37,016 bases of DNA from the IMG/VR virus record IMGVR_UViG_3300030419_000725, positions 1-37,016 of that record. One strand, given 5' to 3'. Below the pieces are notes generated by a model, which was given only the letters and a program-made list of their open reading frames with translations, had not been told where the DNA came from and did no database searches. The position numbers and the translations under genes are program-made. This DNA comes from a virus. Shown here piece after piece: positions 16,301-24,467 of the stretch (its first letter is position 1; each line of letters begins with the position of its first letter).

Positions 16301-18955
16301 ATATTTACCAATTGCTTTTAAAATTCCATGTATTTTACCTAAATCAAGAGCTTTATTAGGAGATTCAGAATTTATTTTACCATAATCATCAACTATCATA
16401 AGTTCTTTTTTATTATCAGTAGTAACTACTTCTTGAAGTATCCCAGAATTACGCAACAAACTTTCCAGTTTATCATCAGTAATATCTGGATTAAGAGTAT
16501 TCATTATTAACTTAGTAACATTATTACCCTTGTTCTGTATAATTGGCATTAAATAAGATTCTACATCTGTGTATCTAAATTCTTTTCTTCCATCAAAATT
16601 TTCAGTTGATTGATTAATTGATTTTTCTGAATCTCTTACAATATTATATAATCTTTTTAAAGATTCCTCAGATTGGACAGTGTTTTGATTAACGCTATGT
16701 GAAGTTGCATTTCTTAATCCTTTGCTAATTTCAGCAACCATTTCAAGACTTCTAAACATATCCAATAAAGCTTCCTCAGCTTCTTGTCCACTTTTACCAT
16801 CTAACCATTTTTCAAAATCACCATTTCTTGCTTTCTTTAATAATTCATCACTAGCTTTAAAAATTGATGGTGTTATTATTCCTTTTGAATTAGACTCTAT
16901 ATTTATACCATCTAGTTTAGCATTGACTATTTCCTGAAGAACTCCCTGAATATTTTGCTCTATCCCTTTTGTAGACTCAATAACTCTATCTTCAAATGCA
17001 GTATTTAAATCATCTACAGTTTTAAATCCTTGCCTGTCTAGGATTTTCATTATCTCATTTGCTTGAGTTTCTGATATTTGGTCTAATGTTTTAGAATATC
17101 TAAAATCTTCACTCATAAGTTGATACAATACATTCATTTTTCCATCGTGAGGGTCAAATGGAGTTCCAGATTCAAAATCAAGAAATGATTTTTCGCCCTC
17201 TGGTAAAACATCAGATGTTATTGTAGCATCATCATCGCTTATTATTCTTTGCTCTCTTAAATACTCTGTTAACTCTGCATTGTCTCTTACTAATCCAACT
17301 CCAAACCTATCATTCGGTCTGGATAATGTCGATGCATAAAATGTATTTTCAACATCAATACCAAGAGCTTCTAGGGACTGTCTTGTATTGTTTATATTAG
17401 CTTCCCAATCTCTTCTTGCAAAATTACCTCTTCTTTGAGTCCAAGCACCTATAATCATACTTGAAATAAAATCTTCCACTTGAAGTTCTTGTCCATAGAC
17501 ATGCGCATATACACCTTGCGAACCAGCCATAGCAAGACCACCTATTCCCATTCTAGGTAATAATTCAGCATAGTTTTTAAAACCTTCTCTCCGAGCTTGA
17601 GACATTAATTCTTTACCATATTGCCTTCTTGTTTTCATTAACCATTTTCTTGCTTGGTCTTCAGCATTATCACCAAACTCTTCTCTCAATCTTCTTTCAA
17701 CATTTCTTTCAGTTAATGCTCTATTACCCATTCCCATATTTTGCAAATCAATATAATTTTTTTCACCTTTAACAGACCAACTTATTTTAGTTTCTTTTCC
17801 ATTTAATTTATTTGTCCTTGCAAGATTAACCATCTGTTTTGATAAATATGCTAAATCTTTACCTTTGTATCTATCTGTATTTAAAAATGCTTTTATTCCA
17901 TCTCCAAAATCTTTTCTAGATTTAGTCATTTTACCTAAAGGTCTAAATGGAGCCGTAGCTGCATTAACAGCTGTCCCCATCAAAAATCCAGTAACCATAG
18001 CATGTGATGTCCTTCCCCAATCGTATTCATCTCGATAACCAGCTAAGGTGGGGTCTTTTGTTTTTTGTAAATATTCTTGGCCCATTAATACGCTTTCCAT
18101 AACACCATCAGCTATAGAAAACATAAATGCATCGTGTAAAGCTTCACTTGCAAATCTACCAACAGCGTTATCACCAAATCTTACTCTAGCTAATTGATTT
18201 AAATTTTGAATTGGAACACCTTTTGCAGAAGCATCAACAGCATTAGCCATATTTCTTATAACAGTTGCTTGTTCTTTATTTAATGTTCCTCTTCGTATTC
18301 CTCTATCTATAAGTTGATTTATTTCAGAATTAAACCTATCTCTAAATACTTTATCAGCTTTTAATGATTTTGTAGCTGCTCCACCAGCTGTTTTATTTAA
18401 GACATTACTAAATTCATTAACTACTGTTTTATCTAATCCTTTAACTCCTTTTACATTAATTGCTTTACGAGTAGCCTGACCTAATGTTTGTTTTCCAAGA
18501 AGACCAGACGCTATTCTAGTCATAGGAACTCTTAAAAGAGCACTAGTTGCCCTAACGGGTAATCCAGTTATGTAACCTATTCCCGTACCAACTCCACCAG
18601 CTATTCTTGCTAATTTATTTTCTTCTTGAATTTGCCTAGCTATAGCTTGTGGGCCATATTCTTCATATTCTTCTGGTAAAAGAGCTGATTCAAGAAGGCC
18701 AGGTAATCCAAATCCAGCTGATTCTGCCCATTCGTAACCTCCAGCATAAACAATATCTAATAAAGAAGAACCAGTCCCAACTGGAATTTCTGGAGTTGGA
18801 GCAGAAGCAGTAGAAGGAAGTTTGCTTACTATATCTTCTATTGTTTGATTGGGAAGATTAAAATTATAATCTGTAATTAAAGACGGAGCTGTTGTATTTT
18901 GTTGCTGTTTTCTTCTAAGCTCTATAAGTGCTTGTATTGCTCTTTGGCTAGGCAT
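10310..18955 (-). CDS. Giant virion protein with putative double-psi beta-barrel RNA polymerase
   Basis: 2881 residues. The start is ATG one base after the upstream stop (TAG-T-ATG). Residues 1-520 are Ala/Gly-rich with amphipathic hydrophobic stretches (about 50-170, 270-340, 470-500), as in membrane-active ejection proteins. Residues 1572-1649 hold DSIAFISKEAMMEY, IKPVISS, LLYGKTLFVYNP and GIDILITKSGAK, which I read as the first barrel (K1601, K1611, K1617, K1646 visible). Residues 1970-2015 hold RRNP (P1973), RPNDI and GDYDADK, with D2011, D2013 and D2015 as candidate Mg ligands; the 38-residue spacing from P1973 to D2011 is close to that in bacterial beta-prime (RAP to NADFDGD, about 33). 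A KQGIGIVAK segment follows. I infer a virion-delivered RNA polymerase of the crAss-like/YonO/QDE-1 class. The rest is unassigned. Confidence 0.75.
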   Translation of the reverse strand: MPSQRAIQALIELRRKQQQNTTAPSLITDYNFNLPNQTIEDIVSKLPSTASAPTPEIPVGTGSSLLDIVYAGGYEWAESAGFGLPGLLESALLPEEYEEYGPQAIARQIQEENKLARIAGGVGTGIGYITGLPVRATSALLRVPMTRIASGLLGKQTLGQATRKAINVKGVKGLDKTVVNEFSNVLNKTAGGAATKSLKADKVFRDRFNSEINQLIDRGIRRGTLNKEQATVIRNMANAVDASAKGVPIQNLNQLARVRFGDNAVGRFASEALHDAFMFSIADGVMESVLMGQEYLQKTKDPTLAGYRDEYDWGRTSHAMVTGFLMGTAVNAATAPFRPLGKMTKSRKDFGDGIKAFLNTDRYKGKDLAYLSKQMVNLARTNKLNGKETKISWSVKGEKNYIDLQNMGMGNRALTERNVERRLREEFGDNAEDQARKWLMKTRRQYGKELMSQARREGFKNYAELLPRMGIGGLAMAGSQGVYAHVYGQELQVEDFISSMIIGAWTQRRGNFARRDWEANINNTRQSLEALGIDVENTFYASTLSRPNDRFGVGLVRDNAELTEYLREQRIISDDDATITSDVLPEGEKSFLDFESGTPFDPHDGKMNVLYQLMSEDFRYSKTLDQISETQANEIMKILDRQGFKTVDDLNTAFEDRVIESTKGIEQNIQGVLQEIVNAKLDGINIESNSKGIITPSIFKASDELLKKARNGDFEKWLDGKSGQEAEEALLDMFRSLEMVAEISKGLRNATSHSVNQNTVQSEESLKRLYNIVRDSEKSINQSTENFDGRKEFRYTDVESYLMPIIQNKGNNVTKLIMNTLNPDITDDKLESLLRNSGILQEVVTTDNKKELMIVDDYGKINSESPNKALDLGKIHGILKAIGKYTVTESPSKRKVTDTEISALKGYLGKWVDDLNAPNLEFMYSMVLKDINRTRLNNSVISPSDVDFIVQQSALASFGKAGLIKDKNIQGFLLRKLNIPSNVELQEKYNAILKRLNKETDGLVQILDDNYHLVNESSAVELAQRLDEMYIGRDKSEENIVLQELFDAMTNTKLDSVKSKMLEYITSFGDEGQLQLLSMLKFQGIIKRNVDNKLELIEEDKLIQKFEESDLIERTLEKRGFREEFVQNQIEKRKELHRLYIGDSSDTVKNPSLNLDGFFKKYNLIYLGEDGNNEYVNHENEDSLVKKTIFENEIFDEMGNITDVTVKRLAERIAVNNIEYNDLRPDQKKNIIQDINQIVFGTKDRRVVRKISIVNDKIIEDPKGDVQQDNPVFRFFRELGLDYAIFDNNVIKTVPDQGGNWVERTYNILSTEDIPDYLKKQILKVRQTVQSQLQELTLNPSMEQIFDYRERQRGDASVLMDEETRAAPNDIGIKKLDIYDGMDSIVIKTTDMRKIVDEFDRFYEEHYDKVDTKSAQIMKSIKDAFDKTENPLFYDEDRIELAMRYLVLEVGYKSKTNDLFYKILSSTDPTEVDSYIKRVKLFTTKNFVRPSKEYITSIMRARAAATEAGSSDKVSRLLSKRLKKDGYDVAIWDDDIENMEQLMRDLEDDNLLPEGISYDNIIGEAHRKVSAFDSIAFISKEAMMEYHAIMGHNPDSMNPIKPVISSQGEGKTLLYGKTLFVYNPSIEGFFKKNKGIDILITKSGAKAYDSKYDKDGKEIETVIKGVRWDELSNHSIRNKNDIIRTIPIDGIGFRPEKDADRLSASESDQDYNYMDKVETGKAFSEIVDELIANLNEMENIMVDPYNLNAFMKRAMYEGNIPEGATDGALGNLSGMLYYLNLSKNETWATDASDYSINQVKKYLAKEYIDNIFGERRALTKRIAPEEELDDVESHRYGGQAFIISSPTAYQGEGKRTRLLPTLFNKANKMILRGQIMLSQNEKNIQLSEMSKAGKNIRIVQNEKIFTIDEFIEDVKSTGKEQNKLQSEEDKKIIDNLKDLLNNSTLEGAHLKIEAIAEALDKRYEIGIISRRNPRTRPNDITLLGLKGFLDKEQGLAAEINSFDIANVYEGDYDADKVDYFFAHSDYMFDYIARNQAYFVQGIDPSDVQTPSNFTFQLNAVDSRKQMLSKMGSSIAYKQGIGIVAKTVRKINYLQNLGNDDYLFDETKRERWSGEIRLNEQTGQYDGPALLYKSGEDEYVTIDTRTLAFYQRYALESQYILDGQNKLNSQIAANIYEWADKFLFPTNRESISPREAKSQDLKSIIKNGQTVEGKRVRIFQKFKLDKTDNKYKATEDLNSADKLVIREFLNQQNKLLSAFGDETYVEGAKRKTSFYDLHMGSKIFRNFHKDIYKSMSRQLYYKKRKIDRDDKSYLESLLDVNNGAFKPIQDNLTDIYNGQGGGYLDRIAVEIAKREFLDTKKEYNLDTSTYLEVESWFEEMLGMPSKYVDFTGQEDGDPNLEFDSMPESDLESFSKKVIADTQDFNKRISLIKRLDKKKNFIWNSKYSPNWKKKKSGNIDWVIKKLKEDFNKEFQKDISKIHPKDLKYKEYVSIEDSDLKRSIIHFNTLHAFLRATPKGFGYDSWWATLDDDAKKDLKDLKDFNRQTYGGNTLLDNILPHKGRSILQNKDMLEYVVNHRVGIDNVFQLREKFLMEKISEHGINFLYAYMEPTRNRDAIGVFNNRPVAIPYKETQRYQHGIVLLSGIAKGSKVLSNDISVNKDNETMAKFVLESLAMGSDSYRKFFDKETGLRIADVQNDNLELFGLAPFDRNMQYRLQQNNDFDWVREMLPNNPLSTINKSVIAFYNDYVKLMPNKDSDEYQEFLTKLNDLEEMSARKDYVNPIRYMDLRLSLDEDFIKLTKMDIYNQEGDDGVPTDIRNNPIHKHNKFLKFGPKQVKTPAKVIKMLESVTKIQSSLMTASRQNPMKDSSYETFKTMGEYLDC
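12908..14242 (-). other. Predicted RNA polymerase catalytic region inside the giant protein
   Basis: This segment encodes about residues 1572-2016 of the 2881-aa protein. It begins with the first-barrel candidate (bases about 14010-14242) and ends with the metal-binding loop DYDAD (bases 12911-12925). Between them lie a GFRPEKDADRLSASESDQDY stretch and YGGQAFIISSP. The RRNP and RPNDI motifs are at bases about 13014-13048. In known members the three Asp of DxDGD hold the catalytic magnesium; here the Gly is Ala. The motif match is seen in sequence; barrel boundaries are estimates. Confidence 0.65.
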
Positions 18956-18956
18956 A

Positions 18957-20018
18957 CTATTCTAATTCTGACGGGTCAATACCTTGAGATATTAATTGTT
19001 CCCTCTCATTTTCTGTTATAAACCAAAGACCTGCTTCTTTTGCAGCCATTTTAGCTAATTCATCTATTCTTTTGTTTCTGTTTTCTAGCATTAGTCTATC
19101 GAGAGAAGATTGAAATTCACCACTTTCTTTGGCGTCTTCAAGAATTTTTCTATTTTTTTCAACTTGGCCAATTTGATACAATCCAACTGTTAAAAATTCA
19201 TGAGGAATTCCAAAATCTTCTAATTTATTTTTTAATTCTATATCATTAGCCATGGGCCCAGATAGCTCATCTAAAATTTTCAACAAAGGTCTATAATCTG
19301 ATTTACCTTTTAATTTAGCATTCATTTCAGATGTTGCAATCCCAGAAAGAATTAAATCACCGTATTTTCTTTTATCAAATAATTCTTTTACATAATCTAA
19401 TTGTTTTTTAGTTGATTTATCATCCCAAAAAGTACCTTCGCCCAATCTTTCCTTAATGTTAGTTCTTACAGAATCAAAATCTTCAAGTGAAAATTCATCA
19501 TCAGTTATTGCATTTCGGACTTCTTGAAATACAACAGGAGGTATTAAATTATTATTTTTCCAATTATCTATAATATCAGAAGCTCTGTTTCTTTCCATTA
19601 TATCTAAGCTAGCATCGACTTTAGCAAATGCCTCATCAGTTCGTTTTTGTTCATATTCTTCAAGTTGTTCTTGAGAAACAGCTAATTTAGTTTCAGCTTC
19701 CCCTATTTGAGCTTCTTTTAATCTTTTTTCTAATTCTATATTTTCTGGACTTTCCTGTCTTTGGAATTTGTTTAATTCTAATTGAGCTGCTTTTAATTGG
19801 ACATCTGCTATTTTTATATCTCTATCTTCTTTCGCAGCAGCTCTTTTTTCTTGAGCTATTCTAAAATCCATCATTTTAGATTGTAATTTATTATCATAAT
19901 CTTGCTGTCTTAGTTTAGTGCCTAATTCAAGCATAGATAAAGATTCACCAATTTTTTGACGTTCTCTTTCTAGTCTGTATTTTAATATATTATTTAAACT
20001 TTGTAAAGCTTGTGACAT
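18957..20018 (-). CDS. Coiled-coil internal virion protein, 353 aa
   Basis: Start ATG shares bases with the upstream stop (TAATG at 20016-20020). The first half is a long, highly charged helix rich in Gln, Glu, Lys and Arg (residues about 20-150, for example AQLELNKFQRQESPENIEL), a likely coiled coil. The second half has shorter helices (EFSLEDFDSV; KQLDYVKELFDKRKYG). No membrane segment or enzyme motif. Size and position between the 229-aa membrane-active protein and the giant protein resemble the core proteins of podovirus ejection complexes (T7 gp14-gp15-gp16 order). The assignment is by context only. Confidence 0.65.
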   Translation of the reverse strand: MSQALQSLNNILKYRLERERQKIGESLSMLELGTKLRQQDYDNKLQSKMMDFRIAQEKRAAAKEDRDIKIADVQLKAAQLELNKFQRQESPENIELEKRLKEAQIGEAETKLAVSQEQLEEYEQKRTDEAFAKVDASLDIMERNRASDIIDNWKNNNLIPPVVFQEVRNAITDDEFSLEDFDSVRTNIKERLGEGTFWDDKSTKKQLDYVKELFDKRKYGDLILSGIATSEMNAKLKGKSDYRPLLKILDELSGPMANDIELKNKLEDFGIPHEFLTVGLYQIGQVEKNRKILEDAKESGEFQSSLDRLMLENRNKRIDELAKMAAKEAGLWFITENEREQLISQGIDPSELE

Positions 20019-20707
20019 TATCCAAATAACCCAAAATATTTTTGTTCAGATTGTCTTTTTGCGAGTTTTCTTTGCATTTCTAATTGTTGTTTATTAGTCA
20101 TCAAATCAAATCGTTGCTTTTCAAAATCAGAAAGAATTGAACTAAGGTCTTCAGCTACCTTTATATCTATATCTTCTAATTTCTTTTTAGATTCTTCTCT
20201 GTATTCTTTAATAGCTTCATCATTATCTAGGCCTCGTGCAAAATCTTGTTTCCTTTTTAAGTCCATTTCAGAGCTTCTTAATTTCCCTATTGCTTTACCA
20301 TAGGATGAGCTAACAGTTTCATATAGTCTTTTTCCTTTTTCTTGAGCGACTTGAAGACTGGGACCTAACATCTTTGTTAAACTTTCTTTAGCATCTTCAG
20401 TAGAAGCTATAGCTTTGTCATAAAAACCAACTTGGTCTCTTCCTTGTTGTCTAGTTGCTTTAGTTTGACCATGTTGTTGAATTAGCCCCAATCCAAAAAT
20501 TGCAGCGGCAGCTAACCATTTTTCTTCTTTTCCAGTTTTGGGATTAATAGTTGAAGCAGCCACTTTATCCAAAATTTGCTCACCTAATTTCCCATGTTCT
20601 TCTATTAATTTTTTTTCAAGTTTATTAACATGCCAAAGGCTTCCACTTGATGTTTTAACCATCTCAGTATCGCCAAATCTTCCATGTTTTGATAAATTTT
20701 TATACAT
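20018..20707 (-). CDS. Internal virion protein with one hydrophobic segment, 229 aa
   Basis: Residues 63-80 (KWLAAAAIFGLGLIQQHG) form one short hydrophobic segment after a Lys-rich N-terminus. Residues 100-225 are a charged helical coiled-coil region ending KYFGLFG. This layout, a small membrane-active protein ahead of larger core proteins, recalls T7 gp14-type ejection proteins that form the outer-membrane pore, but no sequence match is claimed. The stop overlaps the next start (TAATG). The gene begins 9 bases after the stop of the 220-aa gene. Confidence 0.6.
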   Translation of the reverse strand: MYKNLSKHGRFGDTEMVKTSSGSLWHVNKLEKKLIEEHGKLGEQILDKVAASTINPKTGKEEKWLAAAAIFGLGLIQQHGQTKATRQQGRDQVGFYDKAIASTEDAKESLTKMLGPSLQVAQEKGKRLYETVSSSYGKAIGKLRSSEMDLKRKQDFARGLDNDEAIKEYREESKKKLEDIDIKVAEDLSSILSDFEKQRFDLMTNKQQLEMQRKLAKRQSEQKYFGLFG

Positions 20708-20716
20708 AATGTTTTA

Positions 20717-21379
20717 TTAATCTGGTATATTCCATCCCATTGCATCAGCATCTTCATCTGATATAAAATAAGACTCAAATGATTTATTAGTATCCAACCC
20801 TTTTCCAACCATTCCATACAATTTTGTAATATCAACAAATTTTTCTGGAATATCTAATGTTTTTGGAAGAGATTTAGAAGAATAACTTGAGCCTGAAAAT
20901 TCTTTTGTTAAATCATCAACAAGCTCTAAAGATTTAATCTTTTTACCACGAGCAGCTACATCGTATTTACTTCCAAAACTTTTTTCTCCTACAAAATATT
21001 CATCTTTTTTATACAAATAATCACTTAAAGTTGCTTTTTGTTTACTCCACGGATTAATCACATCCATAAGACTAGGTTTTTTTTCAACTCTTAAAGGGGC
21101 AACTCCTTCTGGAAGAGAAGTCTCAAAAGCAGCTATATCTGATTTTATTTTTGATTGCTCTTCAAAAGATTGAGCTAAAGTATCAGATAACTCTAAAGCA
21201 GAAAAACCCAATTCGTAAAGAGTGTCAGATTCAGCTCTGTCTATTTTAAATAATTCAGCTGATTCTTGAGCATCTATTAAAGAAGTTGAAATATCAAAAT
21301 AATCAGATGCTAATTGTCTTTCAGCTCGACCTTTGGCTCCTATAGCGGATTTTATTTTTTTTGAAGAAGAAGATGGCAT
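20717..21379 (-). CDS. Hypothetical virion-module protein, 220 aa
   Basis: First gene of the ejection module, after a 58-base AT-rich gap. The N-terminus is Ser/Lys-rich (MPSSSSKKIKSAIGAKGRAE), then comes a long helical region (about residues 15-90) with acidic character, then a mixed C-terminal region ending DADAMGWNIPD. No membrane segment or known motif. No clear ribosome binding site precedes ATG; the leader reads GTATATAATCAATATG. Packed with the downstream internal-virion genes, it is likely a virion component or a scaffold for them. Confidence 0.6.
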   Translation of the reverse strand: MPSSSSKKIKSAIGAKGRAERQLASDYFDISTSLIDAQESAELFKIDRAESDTLYELGFSALELSDTLAQSFEEQSKIKSDIAAFETSLPEGVAPLRVEKKPSLMDVINPWSKQKATLSDYLYKKDEYFVGEKSFGSKYDVAARGKKIKSLELVDDLTKEFSGSSYSSKSLPKTLDIPEKFVDITKLYGMVGKGLDTNKSFESYFISDEDADAMGWNIPD

Positions 21380-21437
21380 ATTGATTATATACTTTTACTA
21401 TTTAATTTAATTAACATATTTTTTTTATCCAATAACA

Positions 21438-23162
21438 TTATGTTGTGTGTCTTGTTGTGCTAAAAATCATATTTTGAGTTTCTCCACTGGGTTGATAATT
21501 AATATTTATTCTACTTTTAAAAAATGCATAATCATTATCTGTATCCACGGCAGCTCCACTGTTAAAAGCTAATAGCTTTACATTTACAACTAATTGCCAA
21601 AAACTTACATCATGAGTAGTTACCCTTACAAGAGCTCCATAATCAGAATGAGTTTGAATAGCACCAGCAGCAGTTGTTTGCGATAATATAAAAGGATGAG
21701 TTGCGTATATATCTATTCCATGAACAGGAGTAAAAAAAGTATTATTACCTAAATCGTCAATAGTCCCTACATTTTTAGTTCCACTTCTCATATCTCTACC
21801 TATTGAATTATTTCCCCCATCTAAAGCAGCTTTATCAACATATGAAGCACTTGCAGTGCTAAAGACTTGCTCTCTTCTTCTTATAATACCTTCACTGGGT
21901 GGATTTGAATAGGGATTAATACCACTTGCATTTTTTAAAAGGTATGTATCCCTGTCTATCATTGATTGATTATAATCGTCTCCAACAATAGCTTCTGGCA
22001 TACCATAATTCCAGTATGCGGCATTATTAGTAGAATGTCTATTAAAAATATGAATACTTTTATCATCTGTCCCAGCAGTCTCCGTCTCAAGGTAGATTGG
22101 TGAGCTTTCCCAAGTCTGATTATCATAGGCATTATTATGCCTTGATATTAATGTAAATTTTACAAAGTTTTGACACGCTGGGTGGTCGATATATTTAGCC
22201 CAAGTATCAGAAGATTTATCTGGGTAATTGTTAAGCTCAACATCTCTATAATACTCATTATCTCCATTTTGTTTATAAGGCTCCAAAGAGTTTTTTAAAT
22301 GACAACACCCAGTTACATGATATACTAATACATCATAATCTCCAATACTTTGACCAAATCCAGTTCTGTCTTTATTGACTATTTCATAAAGGGAAACCTC
22401 ATTTACATCAAAATGAGTATTAGCCGCGTCTTTATCAGCTGGGTCTAGTAAATAAAATATTAATTCATCTAAGTTTGTATTAGCAGGTATTACAAAATCT
22501 ATACTAGAATTTGCCGCTGAGCTAAAAGTTGAAGCAGCTACGGCTGAGCCTGTGTATGAAGTTCCATCTTTAAACTTTACTTTTAAATAAAATTCTTCAC
22601 TCCCCCCTATAGCCGAACCAGCAGTGCAATTAACTGTAAACCTGTATCTTCTTCCACTTCGAGTTTGCCATAAATGATTACTAGCGGTAAGGCCGGTAGT
22701 GCCAATACTAGTTGATTGAACTAATTTAATTCCTTCTTCATTTGCTGAAGCTCCTTCATTTTGAGGCTGAAAACGTAAAGCACCTCCAGAAGCAGTAATA
22801 CCAGTAGTTCCACCGTCAAAATTTATCCACTCATGAGAAGTAGAAGCTAAAGTTGAATTAATATCATTACTTCCACCATTTGCTACTAATAATAAATTTC
22901 CATCTGAATTTATAGTAGCCGCAAAATTACTAGAACCTGCTGATGGGTCTATACCATCAAAAGGCGAATAATTATCTATATTTCTAGTTTGAGCATTAGA
23001 AAAATTATCATCAACTCTTGTAAGAAAATCATCAGTAGTTTCGTTACCATCATTCATATTTCTTACAATTATTGTTAAGAATCCGCTAAATATTCTTTCT
23101 GGTTTTGAAATCCTAGCATAAAAAGGAATATCAACCATTCTTCCAGTATAATGTAATCCCAT
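21438..23162 (-). CDS. Putative adsorption or tail-spike protein, 574 aa
   Basis: Beta-rich, with Ser, Thr, Asn and Gly dominating. Residues 130-270 (from about HEWINFDGG to DVNEVSLYE) look like a carbohydrate-binding jelly-roll domain: a closing 'HFDVNEVSLYE' is the usual last strand of such domains. The C-terminal 300 residues contain a CCHLKNS pair, many aromatic residues and HGIDIYATHPFILS. The position between fibre genes and the ejection module, and the composition, suggest a host-recognition or virion-surface role. No catalytic motif identified. Start: ATG 7 bases after the upstream stop, with AGGGAAATATA as ribosome binding site. Confidence 0.55.
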   Translation of the reverse strand: MGLHYTGRMVDIPFYARISKPERIFSGFLTIIVRNMNDGNETTDDFLTRVDDNFSNAQTRNIDNYSPFDGIDPSAGSSNFAATINSDGNLLLVANGGSNDINSTLASTSHEWINFDGGTTGITASGGALRFQPQNEGASANEEGIKLVQSTSIGTTGLTASNHLWQTRSGRRYRFTVNCTAGSAIGGSEEFYLKVKFKDGTSYTGSAVAASTFSSAANSSIDFVIPANTNLDELIFYLLDPADKDAANTHFDVNEVSLYEIVNKDRTGFGQSIGDYDVLVYHVTGCCHLKNSLEPYKQNGDNEYYRDVELNNYPDKSSDTWAKYIDHPACQNFVKFTLISRHNNAYDNQTWESSPIYLETETAGTDDKSIHIFNRHSTNNAAYWNYGMPEAIVGDDYNQSMIDRDTYLLKNASGINPYSNPPSEGIIRRREQVFSTASASYVDKAALDGGNNSIGRDMRSGTKNVGTIDDLGNNTFFTPVHGIDIYATHPFILSQTTAAGAIQTHSDYGALVRVTTHDVSFWQLVVNVKLLAFNSGAAVDTDNDYAFFKSRININYQPSGETQNMIFSTTRHTT

Positions 23163-23171
23163 TATATTTCC

Positions 23172-24467
23172 CTATCCACCTCGTAATACAAAAGTTGTTG
23201 ACTCGTCTGCGAATTTTGCACTTTCAGTTGACATTCCAATCATGGAATAATTATTTTTGTAATCCGCTTCACCTCCAGCAATATGCTGCCCATTATAAGT
23301 TCCACCAGTTAATGTTTTCCATCTTATTCCAAAACTATCATAAGTAGTTTGTTCGTCTCCATGAGCTAATCCTGTGGCGGATGTAAAAGCGACTGGAGGA
23401 CCGACTCTTAATCCTAAAGCAACATTGCCAATAGTCATTCTTCCACCTGTAGCATATAAATATTCTACATCAGTATTAAACTGCAATCCGTCACCAGTTA
23501 GCGTTATTCCTTCACCAGCGTCTTCAGTTGTTCCTAATTCAAAATAACTATTATTTGCCAATGAAGTAACTGTTGTCCCATCTATTTTAAATTTATTAGA
23601 ATCTGATGTATCTACTCCAATTCTCCAATAATCGGTACTATTTGAATTAAATTGTATTGACGGGTCAACAGAAGATGCTGTTTTTACATAAACATCTCCA
23701 CCCGCTGGGTCTAAAACAATATCACCAGACGAATCTAAAGTAATTGTAGTCCCGTCTAATTCCATTGTTCCATCAGCAGTTAATGTCATGTTGCCATTTG
23801 CCCCAGCATCATCTACAGTTGTTATGCTTAATCGACCATTAGGAGATGCGGCTATAGTGACAGTGTCATCTGTAGAAGGGGTCATTACTATTGAATCATC
23901 AGTTATTACAGTACTGCCAACAGTATATCCAGAACTTCCAGAAGTGACACCACCAGCAATAATAACATTATGAGAAGCATCTATAGAAAATGAATTATTA
24001 GCAAGTGTAGCATCAAAAGCATCATCTGTATTAATAACAAATGCATCTGCACTATCATCTATTCCCATTATGGTTTTTAATGTAGAATGACCCCAAGTAA
24101 TACTTCTATCAGTACCGTCTGAATCAGCTCCAATAGTCATTACACTTGTCATAGCTCTTGAACCATTAATCAAAAGATATTGAGCATGGTCATCCGAGTT
24201 TAATCCATTTAAAGAGGCATGATGAGAAACTCCACTTGAGCCACCTCCTCCACCTCCAGTAATTCGTATAGCTGGCATTTCACCTGTAGAAGATATAGCT
24301 GTCCAATCTCCACCTTCTTTTAAATATTGAACTGTTCCAGAACCTTCGACTTTTCTAAAAGATATATCTCCATGATTTCCTTCTCTAGAATTAGGTTTTC
24401 CAGAACCAAAAGTAGGTTGTTGAGATTTCTGATGAAGTAATCTTCGTTCTTCTCTAGTTAATGCCAT
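23172..24467 (-). CDS. Tail fibre-like protein, 431 aa
   Basis: Residues 80-115 (SHHASLNGLNSDDHAQYLLI, then NGSRAMTS) are the DDH-QYL fibre module common in phage tail fibres. Upstream is a Gly-rich linker (GGGGGGSSG, residues 71-79) after an N-terminal domain with HGDISFRKVEGSG, likely the virion attachment part. Downstream come beta-helix-like repeats such as TLDSSGDIVLDPAGGDVYVK. No S74 autoprotease motif at the end, unlike the larger fibre. It starts in a TAATG junction with the 1032-aa gene, so its level is probably tied to that tail protein. Confidence 0.7.
   Translation of the reverse strand: MALTREERRLLHQKSQQPTFGSGKPNSREGNHGDISFRKVEGSGTVQYLKEGGDWTAISSTGEMPAIRITGGGGGGSSGVSHHASLNGLNSDDHAQYLLINGSRAMTSVMTIGADSDGTDRSITWGHSTLKTIMGIDDSADAFVINTDDAFDATLANNSFSIDASHNVIIAGGVTSGSSGYTVGSTVITDDSIVMTPSTDDTVTIAASPNGRLSITTVDDAGANGNMTLTADGTMELDGTTITLDSSGDIVLDPAGGDVYVKTASSVDPSIQFNSNSTDYWRIGVDTSDSNKFKIDGTTVTSLANNSYFELGTTEDAGEGITLTGDGLQFNTDVEYLYATGGRMTIGNVALGLRVGPPVAFTSATGLAHGDEQTTYDSFGIRWKTLTGGTYNGQHIAGGEADYKNNYSMIGMSTESAKFADESTTFVLRGG

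Noticed and set aside
10310-18955. T7/N4-type RNA polymerase in the giant protein
   Set aside because: I looked for the single-subunit motifs (DxxGR, a motif B KxxxMxxxYG and a motif C HDS) and found no convincing set; the double-psi barrel motifs fit instead.
21384-21389. TATAAT as a -10 promoter element before the 220-aa gene
   Set aside because: Only four bases separate it from the ATG, no TTGACA-like -35 is found at 16-18 bases, and the DNA here is nearly all A and T, so the match is weak evidence.
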